From the NCBI RefSeq assembly GCF_031884435.1, contig NZ_CP134779.1:4898001-4962000 (forward strand): DNA of 64,000 bases. Direction: 5' to 3'. Origin of the DNA: Bosea sp. 685. Its GTDB lineage: Bacteria; Pseudomonadota; Alphaproteobacteria; Rhizobiales; Beijerinckiaceae. The stretch's first letter is position 1, and each line of letters begins with the position of its first letter. The notes under the pieces were generated by a model, which ran no database searches, was not told the DNA's origin, and saw only the letters and a program-made list of their open reading frames with translations. Of this stretch, positions 57,976 to 64,000 are shown one piece after another. Both the position numbers and the translations under genes were made by a program.

Positions 57976-59166
57976 ATGAACCCAGCCCCTCCCCTCGCCG
58001 GCCTGCGCGTCCTCGAACTCGCGCGCATCCTTGCCGGTCCCTGGATCGGCCAGCTTCTCGCCGATCTCGGCGCCGATGTCGTCAAGGTCGAGGCGCCCGA
58101 GGGCGACGACACCCGCAAATGGGGCCCGCCCTTCGTCGAGGGCGTCGGTGACGAGCATCTCTCGGCCGCCTATTTTCACTCGGCCAATCGCGGCAAGCGC
58201 TCGATCACGGCCGATTTCCGCAGCTCGGAAGGCCAGGCGCTGGTGTATCGCCTCGCCGCCCATGCCGATGTCGTGGTCGAGAACTTCAAGGTCGGCGGCC
58301 TGGAGAAATACGGGCTCGACGCCGCCGCAATGCGCGCCGCCTTCCCGCGCCTGATCTATTGCTCGGTCACCGGCTTTGGCCAGACCGGTCCTTATGCGCC
58401 CCGCGCCGGCTATGACTTCCTCGTGCAAGGCATGGGCGGGCCGATGTCGGTGACCGGCGAACCGACGGGCGCGCCGATGAAGGCGGGCTATGCCGTCGCC
58501 GACATCTATACCGGGCTCTACGCCTCGGTCGGCATCCTCTCGGCGCTGCGCCGGCGCGACGCAACCGGCGAGGGCGCGACGCTCGACATGGCGCTGCTCG
58601 ATGCCCAGGTCGCCGTGCTCGGCAACCAGGCGATGAACTATCTCGTCTCAGGCAATCCGCCGCCGCGGCTCGGCAACGCGCACCCCAACATCGTGCCTTA
58701 TGACGTCTTCCCGGTCGCCGATGGCCACATCATCATCGCCACCGGCAATGACGGGCAGTGGCGCAAGCTCTGCGACGTGCTGGGCGGAGCCGAGCTCGCC
58801 AATCACCCCGACTATGCCGACAACAAATCCCGCGTCGCCAATCGCGCGCCGCTGACGATTGCACTCCACGCCCTGACCCAGCGCTACGGCAAGGCCGACC
58901 TGCTGGCGGCGCTCGAGGCAGTCGGCGTGCCGGCGGGGCCGATCAATTCCGTCGACGAGGTCTTCGCCGACCCGCAGATCATGGCGCGCGGCGTCAAGGT
59001 CGACCTGCCCAGCGCCGCCGCCAAGGGTGGGACGATCCCCACCGTCGCCTCGCCGATCGTGATCGACGGCGTCAGGCAGGTGGCGGGACGGCCGAGCCCA
59101 GGGCTCGGCGAACATCACGACGACATCCTGAACGACCCGGCCTGGGGAGGGCCGCACCATGGCTAA
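57976..59166 (+). CDS. CaiB/BaiF family CoA-transferase, probably succinyl-CoA:glutarate type
   Basis: The 396-residue class III CoA-transferase begins LAGLRVLELARILAGPWIGQ with the CoA-binding segment DVVKVEAPEGDDTRKWGPP, the family Asp nucleophile region LDMALLDAQVAVL, and GNAHPNIVPYDVFP. It moves CoA between acids through an aspartyl-CoA intermediate. In a gene cluster with gcdH the best substrate is glutarate, as for the human SUGCT homologue. ATG 57976 is chosen over the upstream frame that runs through the repeat. Its end overlaps the next start by eight bases. Confidence 0.87.
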   Translation: MNPAPPLAGLRVLELARILAGPWIGQLLADLGADVVKVEAPEGDDTRKWGPPFVEGVGDEHLSAAYFHSANRGKRSITADFRSSEGQALVYRLAAHADVVVENFKVGGLEKYGLDAAAMRAAFPRLIYCSVTGFGQTGPYAPRAGYDFLVQGMGGPMSVTGEPTGAPMKAGYAVADIYTGLYASVGILSALRRRDATGEGATLDMALLDAQVAVLGNQAMNYLVSGNPPPRLGNAHPNIVPYDVFPVADGHIIIATGNDGQWRKLCDVLGGAELANHPDYADNKSRVANRAPLTIALHALTQRYGKADLLAALEAVGVPAGPINSVDEVFADPQIMARGVKVDLPSAAAKGGTIPTVASPIVIDGVRQVAGRPSPGLGEHHDDILNDPAWGGPHHG

Positions 59167-60841
59167 TCGCACAGGCGGGCAGATCCTCGTCGACCAATTG
59201 CTGATCCACGGCGCGACCGACGCCTTCTGCGTACCCGGCGAGAGCTACCTCGCCGTGCTCGACGCACTGCATGATGCCAGCCTGAAGGTCACCATCTGCC
59301 GAGCCGAAGGCGGCGCCTGCATGATGGCCGAGGCCGCCGGCAAGCTGACGGGCAAGCCCGGCATCTGCTTCGTGACGCGCGGGCCTGGAGCCACCAACGC
59401 CTCGCCCGGCATCCATATCGCCGACCAGGATTCGACGCCGCTGATCCTCTTCGTCGGCCAGATCGAACGCGGCATGCGCGAGCGCGAGGCCTTCCAGGAG
59501 CTCGACTACCGCGCCGTCTTCGGCACCATGACGAAATGGGCGACCGAGATCGACGATGCCGCGCGCATTCCCGAGATCATCAGCCGCGCCTTCCATGTCG
59601 CGACCGCCGGCCGACCCGGCCCGGTGGTGATCGCGCTGCCCGAGGACGTGCTGACCGACCTCGCCGACGTGGCCGATGCGCAGCCCTATCAGGTCACCGA
59701 GACGCACCCGTCCCTGCTCCAGACCATCGATCTGCAGAAGCGGCTCTGGGCGGCGAAGTCGCCGGTCGCGATCCTCGGCGGCTCGCGCTGGAGCCCGCAG
59801 GCGATCGAACGCTTCACCCGCTTCGCCGAGCGTTTCGACCTGCCGGTCGCGGTCTCGTTCCGCCGGCAGATGCTGTTTCCGGCCGACCACCCGAACTTCG
59901 CCGGCGATCTCGGCATCGGCCCCAATCCGAAGCTGCTGAAGCGCATCAAGGAGAGCGATCTCGTCCTGCTCGTCGGCGGACGACTCTCGGAGATGCCGAG
60001 CCAGTCCTACACGCTGTTCGGTATCCCCGAGCCCGGCCGGCCCTTGGTACATGTCCATCCCGATGCCGAGGAACTGGGCCGCGTCTACCGGCCATCCCTC
60101 GCGATCAACGCCTCGCCGACCGCCTTCTGCGCCGCGCTGGAGACGGTGCATCCGCCGCAGGAAATTCCCTGGGCCGGTGCAGCTGCGGAAGCCCATGAAG
60201 CCTATCTCGGCTGGACCGAGCAGCCCGCGCCAGTGGCTGGCGCCTTCCATCCCGGCGAAGCCGTGACCTGGCTGCGGCGCTACCTGCCCGACGATGCGAT
60301 CCTGTGCAACGGCGCGGGCAACTACGCCACCTGGGTGCACCGCTTCCACCGCTTCACCAAATTCGCGACGCAGCTCGCACCGACCTGCGGCTCGATGGGC
60401 TATGGCGTGCCTGCCGCGATCGGCGCCAAGCGATTGTTTCCTGACAGAACGGTGGTCGCCTTTGCCGGCGATGGCTGCTTCCTGATGAACGGGCAGGATT
60501 TCGCGACAGCGGTTCAATACGATCTGCCCGTCATCGTCGTGGTAATCGACAACGGCATGTACGGCACCATCCGCATGCATCAGGAGCGCGACTATCCCGG
60601 CCGCGTCTCGGCGACCGAGCTGAAGAACCCGGATTTCGCGGCTTATGCCAAGGCTTTTGGGGGCCATGGCGAGCGTGTCGAGACCACGGCCGAATTCGGC
60701 CCGGCCTTCGAGCGCGCGGTTGCCAGCGGCAAACCGGCGATCATCCACTGCCTACTCGATCCGGAGGCGATCACGCCGGCGAAGTCACTCTCGACGATCC
60801 GGGCCGAGGCCTTTGCCGCGCAGGCGCAGAAGGGCGCGTAA
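59159..60841 (+). CDS. ThDP-dependent enzyme attached to the glutarate cluster
   Basis: The 560-residue protein is of the acetolactate synthase/2-oxo acid decarboxylase superfamily: catalytic Glu in CRAEGGACMMAEAAGKLTG (about 50), central domain, and an intact C-terminal ThDP motif GDGCFLMNGQDFATAVQYDL, then VIDNGMYGTIR (about 436-470). No regulatory subunit is present. Its start overlaps the CoA-transferase stop by eight bases, so it is translated from the same mRNA. Decarboxylation of 2-oxoadipate to glutarate semialdehyde would fit the context, but this is an inference. The next gene is convergent only three bases away. Confidence 0.85.
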   Translation: MANRTGGQILVDQLLIHGATDAFCVPGESYLAVLDALHDASLKVTICRAEGGACMMAEAAGKLTGKPGICFVTRGPGATNASPGIHIADQDSTPLILFVGQIERGMREREAFQELDYRAVFGTMTKWATEIDDAARIPEIISRAFHVATAGRPGPVVIALPEDVLTDLADVADAQPYQVTETHPSLLQTIDLQKRLWAAKSPVAILGGSRWSPQAIERFTRFAERFDLPVAVSFRRQMLFPADHPNFAGDLGIGPNPKLLKRIKESDLVLLVGGRLSEMPSQSYTLFGIPEPGRPLVHVHPDAEELGRVYRPSLAINASPTAFCAALETVHPPQEIPWAGAAAEAHEAYLGWTEQPAPVAGAFHPGEAVTWLRRYLPDDAILCNGAGNYATWVHRFHRFTKFATQLAPTCGSMGYGVPAAIGAKRLFPDRTVVAFAGDGCFLMNGQDFATAVQYDLPVIVVVIDNGMYGTIRMHQERDYPGRVSATELKNPDFAAYAKAFGGHGERVETTAEFGPAFERAVASGKPAIIHCLLDPEAITPAKSLSTIRAEAFAAQAQKGA

Positions 60842-60844
60842 CCC

Positions 60845-61402
60845 TCAGCTCCTGAACCACATCCGGTGCAGCAGGCCATCGCCCCAGACCAGGCGGTGGA
60901 ACAGGACCGCGCCGAGATGGATCAGGCCGAACACGATGAGCAGGTCGAAGACCCGCTCATGCAGGGATAGCATCATCTCATAGGTCGCCTTGTCCGGGCC
61001 GATGAGATGAGGCACCGCGAACCAGCCGAAATACAAGGTCGGGATCTGGATCGGCGCGGCCGACACCATCAGCATTCCGGTCAGCGGCAGTGCGGCGAGG
61101 CAGAGATAAAGCCCGCCCTGAACCGCACCGGCCGCAAGGCGCTGCCACGGCTCGGGGCGCGTCGGCGGCGGAGCCGGCAAGACGAGACGCAAGGCCAGCC
61201 GCAGCAGCACGAAGACCGCGACCGTCAGGCCGATGGATTTGTGCAATTGATAGAGCTCGAAGCGGCCGACGAGGTCGCGCGTCTCGTCGCCCATCAGCCT
61301 GGCGAGCACGTACTGGAGCGCGATCAGCAGCAGGGTCAGCCAATGCAGGGCGACGATCGCAGGGTGCCATCGTATTGGAAGGCGGGCCTCCGTAGCCGTC
61401 AT
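60845..61402 (-). CDS. Cytochrome b561 family membrane protein
   Basis: The 185-residue protein has four hydrophobic helices and paired His residues for two b hemes: RWHPAIVALHWLTLLLIALQ, YQLHKSIGLTV and LSLHERVFDLLIVF with LIHLGAVLFHRLVWGDGL. Bacterial b561 proteins carry electrons across the inner membrane, often to superoxide or a YceI partner. Its ATG overlaps the stop of the YceI gene upstream (ATGA at 61399-61402), a common pair. The stop is only three bases from the stop of the convergent ThDP gene. Confidence 0.9.
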   Translation of the reverse strand: MTATEARLPIRWHPAIVALHWLTLLLIALQYVLARLMGDETRDLVGRFELYQLHKSIGLTVAVFVLLRLALRLVLPAPPPTRPEPWQRLAAGAVQGGLYLCLAALPLTGMLMVSAAPIQIPTLYFGWFAVPHLIGPDKATYEMMLSLHERVFDLLIVFGLIHLGAVLFHRLVWGDGLLHRMWFRS

Positions 61403-61962
61403 CGCGAAAGCTGCCCCTTTATCGCGATCTCGACGAGGTCATCGACGACATTGACGTCCCGGCCGATGCCGAAGGCGGGGCGCATGAACGAGCCGCTGGC
61501 GTGGAAAGGCAGCTTTTCGCCGCGCCGCGCCTTGTCGAGATCGCCATCCACCACGGCATCGACCACAATGGGATGGGTGACGGAACGGATGGTGAGCTGG
61601 CCGCTGATCTGCAGGCTGCGTTCGCCGGTTCGGGTCACGCTGACGGAATTGAAGCTCGCCGTCGGGCTATGGGCGGAATCCAGCATGCTCTCGCCGGTGA
61701 TGAAGCCGTCCATCAGCGCCGAGCCCGCCTTGATCGAACCGGTTTCGATCGCGACCCTGATCCGGCTCTTCTCGGGCTGGTCAAAGTCCAGCGCCAGCGT
61801 GCCGTCATAGCGCTCGAAACGGCCGGTGGCGACGACTGCGCCGAAGCGGTGTGCAACGAAACTGATCTCGGTCGAAGCGCGGTCGAAGCGCCATGTCGCC
61901 TGAGCCACGGCAGGTCCGGCAAGGAACAGAGCGAAGATCGCAAGGGATAAGCGGTACAGCAT
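61399..61962 (-). CDS. YceI family periplasmic protein
   Basis: The 187-residue protein has a signal peptide (MLYRLSLAIFALFLAGPAVA, cleavage after AQ at about 21) and a lipocalin-like YceI barrel: WRFDRASTEISFVAHRFGAV, the AD-like EFDQPEKSRIRVAIETGSI region, then FMRPAFGIGRDVNVVDDLVEI. YceI proteins bind isoprenoid lipids in the periplasm. It overlaps the cytochrome b561 gene by four bases, a widely seen pair. Confidence 0.9.
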   Translation of the reverse strand: MLYRLSLAIFALFLAGPAVAQATWRFDRASTEISFVAHRFGAVVATGRFERYDGTLALDFDQPEKSRIRVAIETGSIKAGSALMDGFITGESMLDSAHSPTASFNSVSVTRTGERSLQISGQLTIRSVTHPIVVDAVVDGDLDKARRGEKLPFHASGSFMRPAFGIGRDVNVVDDLVEIAIKGQLSR

Positions 61963-62030
61963 GGCTGCGATCTATCGCGCCTATGATGGCCGCGCCATGG
62001 TGACGAACCACGGCACACGCAAAGGTGATG

Positions 62031-62645
62031 TTACGCTGCGGGGCCGGCCCGCCTGGCGATGACGCCGTCAAAAGTCGAGCGGATCGCCCGGGCCAACGCG
62101 ATGCAGGCCCAGCCCTGGAAGATCAGCTCCACGGCGAGGAAGGTGCCGAGCACCCAAAGGCTCGATGCCGGCCATTGCAGCAGGATCAGCGCGCCCAGCG
62201 CGAGCGACAATAGCCCTGAGACCAGCACCCAGACCCAGACCGGCATCGGCCGCGTCTGGAACGCGACGACGATGCGCAGGACGCCCGCCACGACGAGCGC
62301 GGCGCCGGCAAACAAGGTCAGCGACACCGTCGCCACGACCGGATTGATGAAGACCATGACGCCGACGGCGAGATAGAGCAGGCCGATCAAGATATGCATC
62401 AGCCGACTCTTCCAGCCGCCATGCCGGAAGGCGTCGATCAGCATGACCACGCCACCGGCGAAGATCATGGCGCCGAACCAGATCGTGCTGGCGACGCTAA
62501 GCAGGCCGACGGCGCCGAGGCCAAGTATGCCGAGGATCACCAGGGCGATGCCGGCCGCCAGCAACCAGCCCCAGTTGCGCCGCAACGGCACCAGATGCGT
62601 GCCCAGCGAGGACGGATGATGCGCAGGAGTCGGGGCTTGCGACAT
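62031..62645 (-). CDS. HdeD/DUF308 family membrane protein
   Basis: The 204-residue protein has about six hydrophobic helices in three pairs, from NWGWLLAAGIALVILGILGL to VLGTFLAVELIFQGWACIAL, the layout of HdeD-type (DUF308) proteins. HdeD is linked to acid resistance in enteric bacteria; here only a membrane role can be stated. ATG 62645 (MSQAPTPAHH) is chosen over the longer frame. Confidence 0.82.
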   Translation of the reverse strand: MSQAPTPAHHPSSLGTHLVPLRRNWGWLLAAGIALVILGILGLGAVGLLSVASTIWFGAMIFAGGVVMLIDAFRHGGWKSRLMHILIGLLYLAVGVMVFINPVVATVSLTLFAGAALVVAGVLRIVVAFQTRPMPVWVWVLVSGLLSLALGALILLQWPASSLWVLGTFLAVELIFQGWACIALARAIRSTFDGVIARRAGPAA

Positions 62646-62794
62646 GGCTTCATCTCCGGCGGGAGCTGAGCTGCAAGCTCTCACCCCGGGCAGGCGACGT
62701 CAATATCGCACAATATCGCGGTTGTAGCAGCCCCAACGCGGCCAGTGGTGACTGGCCCGCGAGGTCTAAGCCGAGCCTCTCAGCCCAGCCGATC

Positions 62795-63763
62795 TCAGCC
62801 GAGTCTTGCCGCCACGAGCTTCCTGAGCCCGCGCAGATCCTTGACGAAGCCGCGAATGCCCTCGGCCAGCTTCTCCGTGCCCATGGCGTCCTCGTTCATG
62901 GCGAAGCGGAACGCCTTCTCGTCGAGGACGATCCTGCCTCCGCCGGGAGAAGCCACTTGCGGCGAGGAGGCCGGCGACAGCTTGCGCGGCAGATCCCCGG
63001 TCGCCGCGGCCAATTCGTCGAGCAGGCCGGGCCCGATCGTCAGCCGGTCGCAACCGGCCAGAGCCTCGATCTCGCCGGTGTTGCGGAAGGAGGCGCCCAT
63101 CACCACCGTCTTGATCCCGAATGCCTTGTAATAGGCGTAGATGGCCTTCACCGAGACGACGCCGGGGTCGGTCTCGGCGGTGTAGGGACCACCTCCCGCC
63201 TTGACGTGCCAGTCGAGGATGCGGCCGACGAAAGGCGAGATCAGGAAGGCCTTGGCGTCCGCGCAGGCGACCGCCTGAGGCAAGGCGAAGAGCAGCGTCA
63301 GATTGCAATCGATGCCTTCGGCCTGCAGCACCTTGGCGGCCTGGATGCCTTCCCAGGTCGAGGCGATCTTGATCAGGATGCGGTCGCGCTCGATGTCGCG
63401 CTCCTGATAGGCGGCGATGATGGCGCGCGCCTTGTCGATCGTCGCCTGCGTGTCGAAGGAGAGATCGGCATCGACCTCGGTCGAGACCCGGCCGGGCACG
63501 ATCTTGGTCAATTCCGCGCCGAAGGTGACGGCGAGCCGGTCGCAGACCGCATGCACGGCCTTCTCGCCGCCGCCAGCCTTCTTGCCCCAGGCGATCGCCT
63601 CGTCGACGAGATGGGCATAGGCCGGGGTTTCCACCGCCTTCAGGATCAGCGTCGGGTTGGTGGTGCAATCGACGGGCTTCAGCCGGCGGACCGCCTCGAT
63701 ATCGCCGGTGTCGGCGACGACGGTCGTCATCTCGCGGAGCTGGTCGAGCTTGGAAGCGGTCAT
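62795..63763 (-). CDS. tal: Transaldolase
   Basis: The 322-residue class I aldolase matches TalB in length and motifs: [12 protein letters not shown] near the N-terminus, [12 protein letters not shown], the Schiff-base Lys132 in [32 protein letters not shown] and [19 protein letters not shown]. It transfers a dihydroxyacetone unit between sugar phosphates in the pentose phosphate pathway. ATG 63763 is preferred over 63829, since the preceding frame has no family similarity. Confidence 0.95.
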   Translation of the reverse strand: MTASKLDQLREMTTVVADTGDIEAVRRLKPVDCTTNPTLILKAVETPAYAHLVDEAIAWGKKAGGGEKAVHAVCDRLAVTFGAELTKIVPGRVSTEVDADLSFDTQATIDKARAIIAAYQERDIERDRILIKIASTWEGIQAAKVLQAEGIDCNLTLLFALPQAVACADAKAFLISPFVGRILDWHVKAGGGPYTAETDPGVVSVKAIYAYYKAFGIKTVVMGASFRNTGEIEALAGCDRLTIGPGLLDELAAATGDLPRKLSPASSPQVASPGGGRIVLDEKAFRFAMNEDAMGTEKLAEGIRGFVKDLRGLRKLVAARLG

Positions 63764-63870
63764 GATGGTCCTGCTATGGTCCGTATCGAAAGAACACCCG
63801 AACCTGCGGTGCTGTTCCCGCGCGGTCAAGCAAGCCGGCGACAGGGCCGGCCTGCGCGGTTGGCGAAGGC

Positions 63871-64000
63871 TCAGCTCTTGACGGCGCCCGCGGTCAATCC
63901 GCCGACCATGTTCTTGCGGAAGCCGTAATAGATCACCGCCGGAGGGATGGCATAGAGCAGGCCCGCCGCCATCAGCAGGTTCCAGGGCGCGTCGTCAGCC
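63871..64000 (-). CDS. Carbohydrate ABC transporter permease, C-terminal end (cut by window edge)
   Basis: On the minus strand the visible frame reads ...[20 protein letters not shown], then [21 protein letters not shown], and stops at 63871. This is the typical C-terminus of MalG/UgpE-type inner-membrane permeases for sugars, including the last membrane helix and the [15 protein letters not shown] tail. The rest of the gene lies beyond the window. Confidence 0.85.
   Translation of the reverse strand, partial: ADDAPWNLLMAAGLLYAIPPAVIYYGFRKNMVGGLTAGAVKS

Overview
The window is high-GC chromosomal DNA from an alphaproteobacterium of the order Hyphomicrobiales. Gene content and order (DUF4167 beside prmC-prfA-ptsP, DUF2293, PtsP/EI-Ntr, many GGC/GTC codons) suggest Bosea or a close relative; the genus is an inference. 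No prophage, insertion sequence, CRISPR array or conjugative element was recognised. Nearly all the DNA is coding, and most gaps are filled with short palindromic intergenic repeats of at least seven types (A to G below).

Layout. (1) 1-5258: histidine utilisation operon hutI(partial)-hutH-hutG-hutU-hutD; hutH has an apparent single-base frameshift near its start. (2) 5837-7039: cyclopropane-fatty-acid-synthase-like methyltransferase. (3) 7188-10217: a NitT/TauT-type ABC importer operon (binding protein, a Mug-like DNA glycosylase, permease, ATPase) with overlapping stop/start codons. (4) 10484-15645: a divergent ThDP enzyme, an acetylpolyamine amidohydrolase-like deacetylase and a membrane GGDEF/EAL protein. 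(5) 15791-21797: a TetR regulator, an acyl-CoA dehydrogenase and a divergent two-subunit biotin-dependent acyl-CoA carboxylase, with a palindromic operator between the divergent units. (6) 22018-24687: a small Gly/Asn-rich secreted protein, a probable outer-membrane beta-barrel protein and an SGNH hydrolase in a relatively AT-rich patch, followed by tRNA-Thr(CGU). (7) 25019-30721: chorismate mutase-hisC-tyrC (chorismate to tyrosine) and divergent metX-metW (methionine) plus a DCC-family protein and a relic of a second metW. (8) 31050-41259: clpB, DUF2293, MOSC, DUF4167, prmC, a small secreted protein, prfA, ptsP. (9) 41537-46069: trehalose genes otsA and divergent otsB plus a GH15 hydrolase. 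(10) 46205-53630: M20 and M14 peptidases, a LysE exporter, a second ThDP enzyme, DinB and a FAD oxidoreductase. (11) 53812-60841: a LysR regulator and divergent genes for an ALDH7/AmaB-type dehydrogenase, glutaryl-CoA dehydrogenase, a CaiB/BaiF CoA-transferase and a third ThDP enzyme, which together look like the lower lysine/2-aminoadipate to glutaryl-CoA pathway. (12) 60845-64000: cytochrome b561, YceI, HdeD-like protein, transaldolase and the end of a sugar ABC permease.

Most genes are ordinary metabolism. The points most worth checking are the DNA glycosylase inside the ABC operon, the ThDP enzyme attached to the glutarate cluster, the hutH frameshift, the 91-bp metW relic, the small secreted protein with its own terminator beside a beta-barrel gene, overlapping stress-promoter motifs between otsA and otsB, and the distribution of palindromic repeats between convergent genes and inside operons.
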